Origin: Spirochaetaceae bacterium
Lineage (GTDB): Bacteria; Spirochaetota; Spirochaetia; DSM-27196; PWMO01
DNA length: 44,395 nt
Assembly: GCA_007693945.1 (NCBI GenBank)
Contig: RECP01000024.1
Coordinates: 1 to 44,395 of the forward strand
Reading direction: 5' to 3'
Notes under the pieces: model-generated
Seen by the model: only the letters and a program-made list of their open reading frames with translations
Told to the model about the DNA's origin: nothing
The model's database searches: none
Part shown: piece after piece, positions 1 through 7,975 of the stretch
Numbering within the stretch: position 1 is the first letter of the stretch
Layout: every line of letters begins with the position of its first letter
Position numbers and translations under genes: made by a program

Positions 1-48
1 GACCCACGCCTTAAAAGGGCGTTGCTCTACCAGCTGAGCTAGCGGCCC
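1..48 (-). tRNA. tRNA-Lys (TTT), 3' end cut by window edge
   Basis: On the minus strand the acceptor 5' strand, D-arm (GCTC..GAGC) and anticodon arm are visible. The 5-bp stem ACGCC/GGCGT closes the loop CTTTTAA, whose positions 34-36 read TTT, so this is a lysine tRNA. The T-arm and 3' acceptor strand lie outside the window. A strong promoter sits just upstream at 65-93. Confidence 0.93.
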
Positions 49-64
49 GTATTGGTGAGAAACA

Positions 65-93
65 AATATACCCAACGCGGTTTTGCCTGTCAA
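65..93 (-). promoter_or_regulatory. sigma70-type promoter of tRNA-Lys
   Basis: Minus strand: -35 TTGACA (88-93, perfect), 17-base spacer, -10 TATATT (65-70). The tRNA begins 16 bases downstream of the -10. The promoter occupies the 62-base gap behind the FadL-like gene, so the tRNA need not depend on read-through. Confidence 0.85.
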
Positions 94-110
94 GGAGCGC
101 CGCGAGCCTG

Positions 111-1304
111 CTACAGCGGTACTTCTACCCCGACCAGCACATTGTACACCGAGCGGAAACCCGGCTCGGTGGAGAGTTCGCTGCCGTAGATTGCGGCGTT
201 CAGGCGCGCGTATGTCAGGTCGAGGCCCAATCCGGCGGCCGGCAGGCCGCGGTTGAAACCGAAACGCAGGTCAAGTACTTCCAGCAACGTGATCTCGCTG
301 CCAAGTGAAAGCTTCAACACGATGTTCTCGGCCTGCTCGCCGGCAGTCCAGAAGTCGATGATGTTGCGGTAGTCGCCGTACAGAGTGATCCGCGTCACGT
401 AACGCTGCAGCGATCCGAGTTCCGGCGAATAGAGCGCGCCAAGCGACACGTTCTGCGGGATGCGCGCATAGTCGCGACTCTCGGGACCGTCGTTATCCAG
501 AAAGCCCTGCAGCGTCGCGTAACGGTTGATGACCGCCGGGGCCACCAGATTGGCAACCGTGAGGCCCACGGCAAAGCGATCATCCCACCAGTAGCGCAAA
601 CCGACGTCCAGTGCCAGTCCGGTGATGACGTCAAAGGGTTCGTTCAAGATAGTGTCGGCATCCAGCGACTGGAGGGCGTCCGGCAGGTCGAGCACCAGAC
701 TGGAAAACCCGGCGCGCCCGGACAGATAGCCCTTGACCAGGAACCCGGCAGCCAACTCGCCGCCCCACTGCGGCACCGGCGGCAACGCGAAGGCGTAGCC
801 GCCCGAGACCAGCAGTCGCTGGTAGAGATTCAGGTCGACGCTGTCGATTCCAATGCCCTCCATCGTGAAAACCGAGCCGGCCGTCACCCCTATGCCGAGG
901 CCGTTGCCCACGTAGCCGAAAGAGAGAGGTCCCACCAGCGAGAATCCGGCATACAGACTGGCAATCAAATTGCTGACATCCGGCCGTGCGATAATATCGT
1001 CAATGTCGCTGTCCATGCCCTCGGCAATGATGCCGGCCATGGTGAGCATCGGCCCGGAGACGCCGACGTTCATCTCGGCAACCCGAAGCTGCGGCTCGAC
1101 CGCGCGGAAACCGGCGGGGTTGGTGAAGAGCGTCGACATGTCGTCTGCCAGCGCCGCGTGCACACCGCCGATGGCCGCCGTACGCGGCGAAAGGAATACC
1201 ACGTTGGACTCGTCAAGCAGTTCGGTGGCCCGAGACGGCCAGCCGACCGCGACGAGCAGCAGTATCGCGAAGAGTGTGGTCGACTGTCTGCCACGCATGC
1301 CCAA
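111..1304 (-). CDS. FadL-like outer-membrane protein (UPF0164 type)
   Basis: A 397-residue secreted protein with a signal peptide (hydrophobic core near residues 9-21, cleavage after ATA or nearby). The mature start contains SPRTAAIGGVHAALADD and an NPAGF motif (about residues 62-66), and later there are many alternating amphipathic strands. This pattern is typical of FadL/PorV-like 14-strand beta-barrels and of the UPF0164 family expanded in treponemes, thought to take up hydrophobic molecules such as fatty acids. The start is probably TTG at 1304, because AAGGAG lies 8 bases upstream; an ATG two codons later would leave 14 bases. It lies 33 bases behind a lipoprotein gene and shares that neighbourhood with a second FadL-like gene, suggesting one outer-membrane operon. 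The substrate is unknown. Confidence 0.8.
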   Translation of the reverse strand: MGMRGRQSTTLFAILLLVAVGWPSRATELLDESNVVFLSPRTAAIGGVHAALADDMSTLFTNPAGFRAVEPQLRVAEMNVGVSGPMLTMAGIIAEGMDSDIDDIIARPDVSNLIASLYAGFSLVGPLSFGYVGNGLGIGVTAGSVFTMEGIGIDSVDLNLYQRLLVSGGYAFALPPVPQWGGELAAGFLVKGYLSGRAGFSSLVLDLPDALQSLDADTILNEPFDVITGLALDVGLRYWWDDRFAVGLTVANLVAPAVINRYATLQGFLDNDGPESRDYARIPQNVSLGALYSPELGSLQRYVTRITLYGDYRNIIDFWTAGEQAENIVLKLSLGSEITLLEVLDLRFGFNRGLPAAGLGLDLTYARLNAAIYGSELSTEPGFRSVYNVLVGVEVPL

Positions 1305-1337
1305 TACGAACGCTCCTTGTGGCTCCCGGATCCCCCG

Positions 1338-1958
1338 CTACAAGCTCTGGAACTGGCCGAGATAGTCGGAGTCGATATAGTCGTCTTCAAACCAGGTCAG
1401 CAGGTCACCGAACTCAGCGCTCCAGTTGCCGACGTTCTGGATTCCATCCGCGTCATTCCCGGCTCGCATAATCACGCCGATGGCCGCAAACACGTACTGC
1501 TGCTCGCTCGGGGTGCCGCCATTGTCTCTCGTCAACTCGATCTGTCGGACGGCCTCCGCGATGTACGCGTAGCTGACCTTTCCGAATTTGCCGTTGAGGG
1601 CGGCGCCGAGTGCTCCGTCGTCACCGAAGTTGTTCTCGTTCGCGATTTTGACAAAATCGCTCAGCAGGGCGGAGAGACCCGAAGCTCCAAGGGCCAGTGT
1701 CGCGGCGAGGCTGTTGAGTTCGGGGTCCGTGTTGCTCCGGTCGTCGAGCGACTTCGCCAGGGCGTCGTAGGCCCTGGCCATCTTCTTGCGGTCTCCCGAC
1801 TTGACCGCCTGGCGCGCGTAGTTGACCTGCTGTTCGAACGTTAACCTGGATGGATCGCGGTCGAGTCCGGCAAAGATGTTGGTCGAGAAGACCTGCTCGC
1901 ACGCGGACGGCAGCAGGACTATGATGACGGTTCCCAGAACCAGCAGCAATCGTCTCAT
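1338..1958 (-). CDS. small putative lipoprotein, unknown function
   Basis: About 206 residues when started at the ATG at 1958, which places MRRLL directly before a hydrophobic stretch ending in LLPSAC. That looks like a relaxed spirochaetal lipobox with Cys as the lipidated residue. An upstream start at 1991 is possible but puts a hydrophilic tail before the signal peptide. The rest is helical and acidic, without a motif I recognise; a central stretch (residues about 50-110) has a TPR-like or all-helical look. It sits between two FadL-like genes on the same strand (33 bases to the downstream one), so a role as periplasmic or outer-membrane partner of those barrels is an inference. Lipidation is likely but not certain because the -3 residue is proline. 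Confidence 0.7.
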   Translation of the reverse strand: MRRLLLVLGTVIIVLLPSACEQVFSTNIFAGLDRDPSRLTFEQQVNYARQAVKSGDRKKMARAYDALAKSLDDRSNTDPELNSLAATLALGASGLSALLSDFVKIANENNFGDDGALGAALNGKFGKVSYAYIAEAVRQIELTRDNGGTPSEQQYVFAAIGVIMRAGNDADGIQNVGNWSAEFGDLLTWFEDDYIDSDYLGQFQSL

Positions 1959-2063
1959 GGCTGTCTTTCTACTATCGGCGCCCACGCACATAAAGATGAG
2001 CCGGGTATCAGAAGAGGCGCGGAGCGTGATGACCTGGCAGCGCTGCGGTTATGCCGGTGCGCC

Positions 2064-3299
2064 TCAGAAACGCAACGCTGCCTCCAGCGATGCCCCGGAT
2101 ACCGGCCTGTCGCCGGGATAGGCGCCGAATTCGCGGGTGAACAGCGCCGCGTTGAGATCCAGGAACCCCACCGAGAGTCCGGCTCCGAAGGTGGGATGCC
2201 CCTGATACAGCCCCCCACGCAGCGCGAAGCTATCCCACAGCGAGATCTGTGCACCGGCGTGCAGGTGTAACAGCGAGCCGGCCGGCGTGTCGTGATCCGC
2301 GGCGCGTAACAGGTCACGGACCTCAACGTGCACCACCGGATCCAGCCGGCGGCCGAATCCGGTCAAGCGGGGATGATAGGCTACTCCAAGGTTGGCGGAC
2401 ATCGGTACATAGTAGCGCTGTTCCACGTACCCCTGATCACCCGATTGCGCCGGCGCAGGCAGACTTCCGGTGCGAATCGCCGCCCATACCCGCTCCAGGC
2501 TATGGCTGGAAAAGTTGAGATCCGTTCCGCCGATGTCTCGCAGCGACAATCCGACCGTAGCCTGACGCCACTCGACCAGAAGCCCGAGGTCGAACCCCAG
2601 CCCGAACCCGTTGAGAACCGGCGTGTTATCCATGAACGCTTCGTCGGCATGCAGGCTGTCGACACCCAGATAGCGGGCAATCATCCCCGCCGTGAGCGTA
2701 GCGTCTTCAACATAGGAGTAAGCGCGCACAAACGGTCTGAGGTCACCCCCGAGCGAGACCCGTGCGCCGCCAAGCGTAAACGGCACGGCAAAACCGCCGA
2801 TGATACTGATCTCGGAAGCCAGCACCCCTTCGATATCCCCCTGGTCATCAGCGGTGGGAAAGCTCTGTCCGAACAGCAGCGCATCAAAAACTGCCGACAC
2901 CCCGATTCCCAGATTGTTTCCGACGTAGCCGATGCCCGCCGCGCCGCCGGTGCCGAAGCCGCGCGAGGTGAACTGCTCCTCAATTCTGCGACGGTCACCC
3001 TCGAGTGTACCCCGAAACAGTGCCGCGGCACCGGGAATCACCGCGTGCGGTCTGCTGTGCATCCACATCGTGGCCGAGAGCAGCGTCAGTTCGCCTTCGG
3101 GCCGGGCGAATCCGGCCGGATTACTGAACAGCGCATTGTAACCGCGTGCAATTGCGGTATAGGAGCCGCCCTGGGCCATTACAACCGGATGCAGCGGCGG
3201 CATCGCGCTCTGCGTTCTGGAGTCAAAACCGAACAGCGGCACGGCAGCCAGTACGGCTATCAATACGGCTATCAGTACGGCAGCGGTGTGCTTGTTCAC
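2064..3299 (-). CDS. FadL-like outer-membrane protein (UPF0164 type), second copy
   Basis: A 411-residue protein starting at GTG 3299, chosen because GGAGAA lies 7 bases upstream and because it opens directly into a signal peptide (VNKHTAAV, then a repeated hydrophobic core). The longer reading frame to 3398 lacks such a site. The mature region has SNPAGF (about residue 60) and repeated glycine-rich amphipathic strands like the gene at 111-1304, so the two are probably paralogues. By family knowledge it should be a FadL-like barrel moving hydrophobic compounds across the outer membrane. The signal-peptide core is built from a 12-base tandem repeat (3250-3285). A possible -10 (TATACT) lies at 3359-3364. 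Confidence 0.8.
   Translation of the reverse strand: MNKHTAAVLIAVLIAVLAAVPLFGFDSRTQSAMPPLHPVVMAQGGSYTAIARGYNALFSNPAGFARPEGELTLLSATMWMHSRPHAVIPGAAALFRGTLEGDRRRIEEQFTSRGFGTGGAAGIGYVGNNLGIGVSAVFDALLFGQSFPTADDQGDIEGVLASEISIIGGFAVPFTLGGARVSLGGDLRPFVRAYSYVEDATLTAGMIARYLGVDSLHADEAFMDNTPVLNGFGLGFDLGLLVEWRQATVGLSLRDIGGTDLNFSSHSLERVWAAIRTGSLPAPAQSGDQGYVEQRYYVPMSANLGVAYHPRLTGFGRRLDPVVHVEVRDLLRAADHDTPAGSLLHLHAGAQISLWDSFALRGGLYQGHPTFGAGLSVGFLDLNAALFTREFGAYPGDRPVSGASLEAALRF
3250..3285 (-). repeat. 12-base tandem repeat inside signal peptide coding region
   Basis: Three consecutive 12-base units (3250-3261, 3262-3273, 3274-3285). The first two differ at one base and the third is degenerate. They encode the repeated hydrophobic tetrapeptide LIAV/LAAV in the h-region of the FadL-like protein. 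Unit length is a multiple of three, so gain or loss of a unit would keep the frame and change only the signal-peptide core length. Confidence 0.8.
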
Positions 3300-3358
3300 G
3301 TCGCGGTTCTCCGCAAGCCCAAAATGGACCGGTGGTGATATTCGAGCATTCTCTGTCC

Positions 3359-3364
3359 AGTATA
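3359..3364 (-). promoter_or_regulatory. possible -10 box for the second FadL-like gene
   Basis: TATACT on the minus strand, 59 bases before the GTG start at 3299, in the 127-base gap behind the TPR gene. No convincing -35 at 16-18 bases. No clear terminator was found for the TPR gene in this gap, so read-through from the upstream operon is also possible. Confidence 0.35.
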
Positions 3365-3426
3365 GCGCCAACCAGGCCGAAAAACACCCCCGAAGCACGT
3401 GCGCCGGACGCCGGCCGTTGCGCAGG

Positions 3427-4065
3427 TCAGTTGCCCAGTTGCTGCTGCACGCGTGTGCGGCCCTGCACGGCGGCCTGCAGCCCGGGATTCAGCTCCAGCG
3501 CCCGATCGTACGCCGCCAGCGCGTGCCGGTAATCAGCTGCCTGTTCGCGGGCAAACGCCAGCCGGCTCCACCACGTAGCGTTGGTAGCGCGGTGATACAG
3601 CGCGGTTGTGATGGCGATATCGGCGTGATGGTATTCACCGAAACGTATGAATATCTCGCCCATCATGTAGTAGACCGGAGCAATCTGCAGGCCGTTGGGA
3701 CGGATCTGCACGTACTGTTCGAAAAGGCGCAGCGCATCCAGATTGTTGCCGAGGTTGTAGTGCGCGGTGCCGACAATGTGTATGATGCGCGGGTCAAACG
3801 GGGAAATTGACTGGGCGCGAGTACCGTAGTCCAGCGCATCCTGATTACGGCCCAGGGCCAGCAGACTCCAGCCCAGCACGCTGTAGGCATCCATGTTGCG
3901 CGGCATCGCCTGAATCTCATCCAGCGTTACCTGCACTGCCCGCTGGTAGTTGCCGTCACGGTAATACTGCAGTGCATCCGGCGGCTCCTGGGCAACCGCA
4001 ACCCCCGCAGCCGCCGCTGTCAGCAGCGCAGCCATCAACAGCGTTCCAGAACCGCGGCGTCTCAC
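3427..4065 (-). CDS. secreted TPR protein
   Basis: About 212 residues. The signal peptide ends at AVAQ, followed by tandem helical pairs with TPR spacing: alanine, glycine and tyrosine positions such as AYSVLGWSLLALGRNQDAL and AHYNLGNNLDAL, and the C-terminal HALAAYDRALELNPG. TPR arrays bind proteins, here in the periplasm. I chose GTG 4065 because AGGAG lies 8 bases before it. The GTG at 4074, which overlaps the bactofilin stop, has the AGGAG directly against it and is unlikely to be used. It is the last gene of the tyrA-like / bactofilin / TPR operon, so it may be translationally coupled to bactofilin. No specific partner can be named. Confidence 0.85.
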   Translation of the reverse strand: MRRRGSGTLLMAALLTAAAAGVAVAQEPPDALQYYRDGNYQRAVQVTLDEIQAMPRNMDAYSVLGWSLLALGRNQDALDYGTRAQSISPFDPRIIHIVGTAHYNLGNNLDALRLFEQYVQIRPNGLQIAPVYYMMGEIFIRFGEYHHADIAITTALYHRATNATWWSRLAFAREQAADYRHALAAYDRALELNPGLQAAVQGRTRVQQQLGN

Positions 4066-4070
4066 GGCCG

Positions 4071-4454
4071 TCACTCCTGCGTGTCGCCGACCGCACTATC
4101 GCCGGCCTGATCCATGCGGCAGGTGCCGTTGAAAAGTGCCCCGCTCTGTACGATCAGGTCGGGCGTGCGAACGGTTCCGCCCACGCGACCGGACGCAAAC
4201 AGTTCGAGCTTTCGGCGCGCGAAAACGTCACCGGTCAGCTGCCCTTTCACGGAGACTACCTCAGCGGCTACTTCGGCCTCGACGCGTGCCTGCTCGCTGA
4301 TATATACATCGGCGCTTGATTCGAGTCGTCCCTTGAGCAGGCCCTTGACCAGCACCGGTTCCTGGAAGGTGAGTTCGCCTTCAAACTCCACGTCATCGGC
4401 AAAAACGGTGTCGATATCGGCCTCATCGATCATCTTCAGTCGCAGATCCGCCAT
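4071..4454 (-). CDS. bactofilin (polymer-forming cytoskeletal protein)
   Basis: 127 residues, the usual size for bactofilins (DUF583). A short N-terminal tail is followed by a hydrophobic beta-helix core with turns about every 18 residues, including the family-like segments FEGELTFQEPVLVKGLLKG and VVSVKGQLTGDV, and a short polar C-tail. Bactofilins self-assemble without nucleotide into filaments at the inner membrane, and in spirochaetes they are linked to helical cell shape and division. GGATAGGT lies a few bases before the ATG. It sits 4 bases behind the TyrA-like gene and its stop overlaps the frame of the TPR gene. The neighbouring secreted TPR protein may be a cell-envelope partner, which is inference only. 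Confidence 0.92.
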   Translation of the reverse strand: MADLRLKMIDEADIDTVFADDVEFEGELTFQEPVLVKGLLKGRLESSADVYISEQARVEAEVAAEVVSVKGQLTGDVFARRKLELFASGRVGGTVRTPDLIVQSGALFNGTCRMDQAGDSAVGDTQE

Positions 4455-4458
4455 GTAC

Positions 4459-5253
4459 CTATCCTATTGTCCCGCTGCGCTCGATGTCAAGATCCCGGTT
4501 GCCTTCAGGTCCGCTCCACTCGGCAGCGGCTTGCGGCCCAAGGCGTTCCACAACGCGATCGAAAGCCGCCTCCAGCTCCCGGCGCATCTCAGCGGTAAAG
4601 CGATTGTAGCGCTGCAGATCCAGAAAGAGCTGCAGCGGGTCGTTGCAGGTCTGCTCGACCACATCCAGTATCTTGCGGTAGCCCAGCGTCGCTATTTCGC
4701 TCGGGCAAACATCCAGTTCGCGCAGCACCCGCCCGATGAAATGCGTGATGCCCTGCGTGTAGGCCGCTTCCTGATCGTGCTCGGCGGCGCTCATTTCAAG
4801 CACCTTCAGCCCCAGTCCTTCAAAGAGATCTATCCAGAAACGAACCAGCGCCTCCGGCGCGCGCTCACGACAGACGATCAGCGGCAGGTCGGCTACGCCG
4901 TTGTGCGTGGAGTCCGGACCGAACATCGGGTGTGTGCCGATAAGGTGTACCTCCGACGGCAGCCGCGAGCGCATCACTGCCAGCGGGTACTCCTTGACCG
5001 AACAGGTGTCGAGCACCAGCATTCCCGGCCGCGCGATCGAGCTTACTCGTTCAACGGCATCTTCCATGGCCGAGATCGACACACACAGAAACAGTGCGTC
5101 GCAGCCGGCCAGGTCATCGAAACCGACCACCCGCACCCCGTCGGGTATCCGCCGGCCCGGCGAGCGATTGAAGCCGAGCACCGTCACGCGCGACGCCAGT
5201 AGCTGAGCCCAGAGAGCACCAAAGCGGCCAAGTCCGAATACGCCAACCTTCAT
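4459..5253 (-). CDS. prephenate dehydrogenase-like protein (TyrA family)
   Basis: About 264 residues. The N-terminal Rossmann fold starts with MKVGVFGLGRFG (GxGxxG, NAD(P)-binding). Further on come DTCSVKEYP and GTHPMFGPDS, the HPMFG motif being a hallmark of TyrA enzymes, and a helical C-terminal dimerisation domain with a conserved H (THFIGR). It probably oxidises prephenate or arogenate in tyrosine biosynthesis. ATG 5253 is preferred over GTG 5262 because the -10 box (5261-5266) overlaps the latter. No fused chorismate mutase or ACT domain is seen, so feedback control would have to come from elsewhere. Its operon partners (bactofilin, TPR) are not aromatic amino-acid genes. Substrate choice cannot be read from sequence. 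Confidence 0.83.
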   Translation of the reverse strand: MKVGVFGLGRFGALWAQLLASRVTVLGFNRSPGRRIPDGVRVVGFDDLAGCDALFLCVSISAMEDAVERVSSIARPGMLVLDTCSVKEYPLAVMRSRLPSEVHLIGTHPMFGPDSTHNGVADLPLIVCRERAPEALVRFWIDLFEGLGLKVLEMSAAEHDQEAAYTQGITHFIGRVLRELDVCPSEIATLGYRKILDVVEQTCNDPLQLFLDLQRYNRFTAEMRRELEAAFDRVVERLGPQAAAEWSGPEGNRDLDIERSGTIG

Positions 5254-5260
5254 ACCGCCC

Positions 5261-5288
5261 ACTATAGCGGGTTTCCCGAATCAGGCAA
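5261..5288 (-). promoter_or_regulatory. promoter of tyrA-like gene, leaderless geometry
   Basis: Minus strand: -35 TTGCCT (5283-5288), 16-base spacer, -10 TATAGT (5261-5266). Only 7 bases separate the -10 from the ATG at 5253, so transcription would start at or next to the start codon. There is no room for a Shine-Dalgarno site. Confidence 0.6.
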
Positions 5289-5297
5289 AGCTGGTAG

Positions 5298-5303
5298 TAT
5301 AAT
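5298..5303 (+). promoter_or_regulatory. -10 box of pta operon
   Basis: Perfect TATAAT 38 bases before the pta ATG, in the divergent region shared with the tyrA-like gene. The -35 at 16-18 bases is poor, so the promoter may need an activator or an extended -10 contact. Confidence 0.55.
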
Positions 5304-5341
5304 GAAACCAATCAAGAGCGAACGTTGTTCAGGAGACAATC

Positions 5342-6337
5342 ATGGGTTTTACGGAACGGATGAAGGTGAAGGCGCGGGCACTGCAGCGCGCGCTGGTGCT
5401 GCCCGAAGGGACCGAGCCGCGAACGCTGCAGGCAGCCCGGATTCTTGTGGACGAGAAACTCGCCGGCCAGGTGACACTGCTGGGGCGATCGGATGCGATA
5501 GCCGGGGCGGCGCGTGCCGAAGGGGTTGACCTTTCCGGTATCCGCGTGGTTGATCCGGCGGGATCGGAGCAGCTGGAGCAATACGCCACTGAGTACCACG
5601 AGCTGCGTAAGCAGAAGGGAATCACCTCCGACAGTGCCCGCGCCGCAATCGTGGAACCGCTGAAGTGGGGCGCCATGATGGTGCGTCTCGGTGACGCGCA
5701 CGCCATGGTAGCCGGCGCAGAGAGCGCAACCGCCGCCGTGCTGCTGGCATCGTTCACCATTATCAAGACCAGTCCCGGGACCAAATTCGCGTCGTCGTGC
5801 TTCGTGATGCAGATGCCCGACGCCTCGTGGGGCGTCGACGGACATATGATCTTCTCTGATTGCGCGACCATCCCCGATCCCAGCGCCGAACAGCTGGCTG
5901 AAATTGCCATCGCCGCTGCTGATTCCTGCCGCAGCTTCCTGGAAGTCGAGCCGGCGGTTGCGCTGCTCTCCTTCTCAACCCGCGGCTCGGCGAAGCACCC
6001 CGATGTAGACAAGGTTACCGAGGCACTGAAGCTGACGCGCGACAAGCGCCCCGACCTGAACATCGACGGTGAGCTGCAGGCCGATGCCGCGCTGGTTGCA
6101 GCCGTGGGCCAGAAGAAGGCTCCCGGTTCGAAGGTTGCCGGCATGGCCAATGTACTGGTCTTTCCCGATCTCAACTCGGGCAATATCGCCTACAAGCTGG
6201 TACAGCGGTTGGCCAAAGCGGAGGCGTACGGCCCCTTCCTGCAGGGATTTGCCAAACCGGTCAGCGACCTTTCTCGCGGCTGCTCGGTGCAGGATATCGT
6301 CAATACCTCGGCAGCGACTCTCTGCCAGGGGGGTTGA
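5342..6337 (+). CDS. pta: phosphate acetyltransferase
   Basis: 331 residues, matching the short single-domain Pta (about 330 residues, without the N-terminal DRTGG regulatory domain). It begins [23 protein letters not shown] and contains the family blocks [35 protein letters not shown] and a C-terminal [17 protein letters not shown]. Pta interconverts acetyl-CoA and acetyl phosphate. With acetate kinase (not in this window) it gives ATP and acetate in fermentation. Start supported by AGGAGA 7 bases upstream. It heads a plus-strand operon with dapB (3 bases away) and dapA. Linking a fermentation enzyme to lysine/diaminopimelate genes is unusual, but the close spacing suggests cotranscription. 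Confidence 0.96.
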   Translation: MGFTERMKVKARALQRALVLPEGTEPRTLQAARILVDEKLAGQVTLLGRSDAIAGAARAEGVDLSGIRVVDPAGSEQLEQYATEYHELRKQKGITSDSARAAIVEPLKWGAMMVRLGDAHAMVAGAESATAAVLLASFTIIKTSPGTKFASSCFVMQMPDASWGVDGHMIFSDCATIPDPSAEQLAEIAIAAADSCRSFLEVEPAVALLSFSTRGSAKHPDVDKVTEALKLTRDKRPDLNIDGELQADAALVAAVGQKKAPGSKVAGMANVLVFPDLNSGNIAYKLVQRLAKAEAYGPFLQGFAKPVSDLSRGCSVQDIVNTSAATLCQGG

Positions 6338-6340
6338 TGC

Positions 6341-7096
6341 ATGAACGTTGGACTGTGCGGTTACGGCCGGATGGGTCGTGAGATCGAACGCATCCTGATT
6401 GCGCGCAATCACGCGGTAGTGACGCGCATCGATCCCGCCGATCCGGATGCCGACTGCAGCTCGGCTGCGGCGGCTCCGCTGCGGCGTTGTGATGTGATCA
6501 TAGAGTTTGCGCACGCCGACGGTGTAGCCCAAAACGCGCGCCTGTACGCCGAAGCCGGAGTGGCCGCCGTGGTCGGCACTACCGGGTGGGACAGCCTGCG
6601 TGACGAAGTTCGGCAGATCGTCGGCCAGAGAATCGCGTACCTTGTGGGCTCAAATTTTTCGGTGGGTGCCAATCTTTTCTTTCGTATTGTCACTCACGCC
6701 GCTACTCTGGCAAACGCCTTTGACGAGTACGACGCGGCGGTCTTCGAAAGCCACCATAACCGCAAGGCGGACAGTCCGTCGGGTACCGCTTTAACGCTGG
6801 GGGCAAAGATCCTGGCCGTGATGGACCGCAAGACCACCATTGTCGACGACACGCTGCGGCGTCCGATAGAGTCCTGGGAACTGCACGTAGCATCGATGCG
6901 CGTCGGTAGTGATCCCGGCACGCACACGGTAAGCCTGGACGCAGCGGCAGACACAATTGAACTGCGCCACCGGGCACGTAGTCGCGCGGGGTTCGCACTC
7001 GGCGCGGTTCGGGCCGCGGAATGGATTAGCGGTCGTCGCGGGTTCTTCACCGTCGATGATATGATGGACGACATGATTCAAAGACAGGAGACGTAA
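6341..7096 (+). CDS. dapB: 4-hydroxy-tetrahydrodipicolinate reductase
   Basis: 251 residues, in the family's size range. The N-terminal MNVGLCGYGRMGREIE is the NAD(P)H-binding GxGxxG (residues 6-12). VVGTTGW (78-83) and ESHHNRKADSPSGTA (136-150) are the DapB signature: H138/H139 and K142 are the catalytic residues, and SGT binds the carboxylate of the substrate. It reduces the dihydrodipicolinate precursor to tetrahydrodipicolinate in the route to diaminopimelate and lysine. The canonical signature has DAPSG; here it reads DSPSG. A GGGGGG stretch lies upstream of the ATG. It sits directly between pta and dapA with 3-base gaps, so the two sequential lysine enzymes are made from one message. 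Confidence 0.95.
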   Translation: MNVGLCGYGRMGREIERILIARNHAVVTRIDPADPDADCSSAAAAPLRRCDVIIEFAHADGVAQNARLYAEAGVAAVVGTTGWDSLRDEVRQIVGQRIAYLVGSNFSVGANLFFRIVTHAATLANAFDEYDAAVFESHHNRKADSPSGTALTLGAKILAVMDRKTTIVDDTLRRPIESWELHVASMRVGSDPGTHTVSLDAAADTIELRHRARSRAGFALGAVRAAEWISGRRGFFTVDDMMDDMIQRQET

Positions 7097-7099
7097 GCC

Positions 7100-7975
7100 A
7101 TGTTCAAGGGAGCCTATACGGCGCTGATCACGCCGTTTGAAGCGGATGAATCAATCGACGAAGGCGCAATGCGCGCGCTGGTCGACATGCAGATCGAAAA
7201 AGGCATCGCCGGGCTGGTACCTGTGGGCACTACCGGCGAGAGTCCCACGGTCACGCACGACGAGAACATCCGGGTTGTGGAGATCGTGGTCAAACAGGCG
7301 GCCGGACGCGTACCGGTCATCGCCGGAACCGGATCCAATTCGACGCGAGAGGCCGTTGACATGACGCGGCGCGCACGCGATATCGGTGCCGATGCAACAC
7401 TTCAGGTTGCGCCCTACTATAACAAGCCCAACCAGGAAGGGTTTTACCAGCACTTCAGCCGCGTGGCCGACGAAGGCGGACTGCCGGTGGTTGTCTACAA
7501 CATTCCGGGCCGCACGGGCAAGAATATCGAGAACGAGACGATGCTGCGGTTGGCGAAGCACCCTCAGATAGTGGCGGTCAAGGAAGCCAGTGGCAGTATC
7601 GCACAGGTAATGGACCTCATCAGCCAGAAGCCCGCAGATTTTGCCGTGCTGTCGGGCGACGACAACCTCGCCTTACCGATCATGCTGCTCGGTGGCTCGG
7701 GCGTGATATCGGTTGCCAGTAATCTGATTCCCGACCGCATGAGTACGCTGGCCGCGCTGGCCAACAGCGGGGACCATGAAGCCGCACTACGGCTGCACTA
7801 CGAGTTGCTTCCGTTCTTCCGGGCGGTTTTCATGGATACCAACCCCATTCCAATCAAGTACGCGATGCACCTGGCCGGCTACGCGCAGGATGTCTACCGC
7901 CTGCCGATGTGCCCGCTGGCACCTGAGCTCAAGCGGCGGTTGGAATCGATCTTAAACGATTGTGGACTGCTGTAG
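7100..7975 (+). CDS. dapA: 4-hydroxy-tetrahydrodipicolinate synthase
   Basis: 291 residues, typical length. (beta/alpha)8 barrel with GTTGESPT (43-50), Y133 and R138 in VVYNIPGRTG, and the Schiff-base lysine K161 in AVKEASG. All catalytic residues of DapA are present. It condenses pyruvate with aspartate semialdehyde, the committed step toward diaminopimelate and lysine. GGAG lies 10 bases before the ATG. Its 3' end overlaps the convergent rsmA by 24 bases, so no terminator fits between them. DapA and N-acetylneuraminate lyases share the fold, but the dapB partner fixes the identity. Confidence 0.96.
   Translation: MFKGAYTALITPFEADESIDEGAMRALVDMQIEKGIAGLVPVGTTGESPTVTHDENIRVVEIVVKQAAGRVPVIAGTGSNSTREAVDMTRRARDIGADATLQVAPYYNKPNQEGFYQHFSRVADEGGLPVVVYNIPGRTGKNIENETMLRLAKHPQIVAVKEASGSIAQVMDLISQKPADFAVLSGDDNLALPIMLLGGSGVISVASNLIPDRMSTLAALANSGDHEAALRLHYELLPFFRAVFMDTNPIPIKYAMHLAGYAQDVYRLPMCPLAPELKRRLESILNDCGLL

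Noticed and set aside
2328..3338. Plus-strand open frame (336 residues) opposite the second FadL-like gene
   Set aside because: Shadow of a signal-peptide-bearing barrel protein; no motif.
3370..3426. Terminator behind the TPR gene (T-run on the minus strand near 3383)
   Set aside because: The only stem nearby (TGCGC/GCGCA with a bulge) ends about 15 bases before the T-run, too far for an intrinsic terminator.
5304..5341. Riboswitch upstream of pta-dapB-dapA (lysine type)
   Set aside because: The leader is under 40 bases, far too short for a lysine riboswitch.
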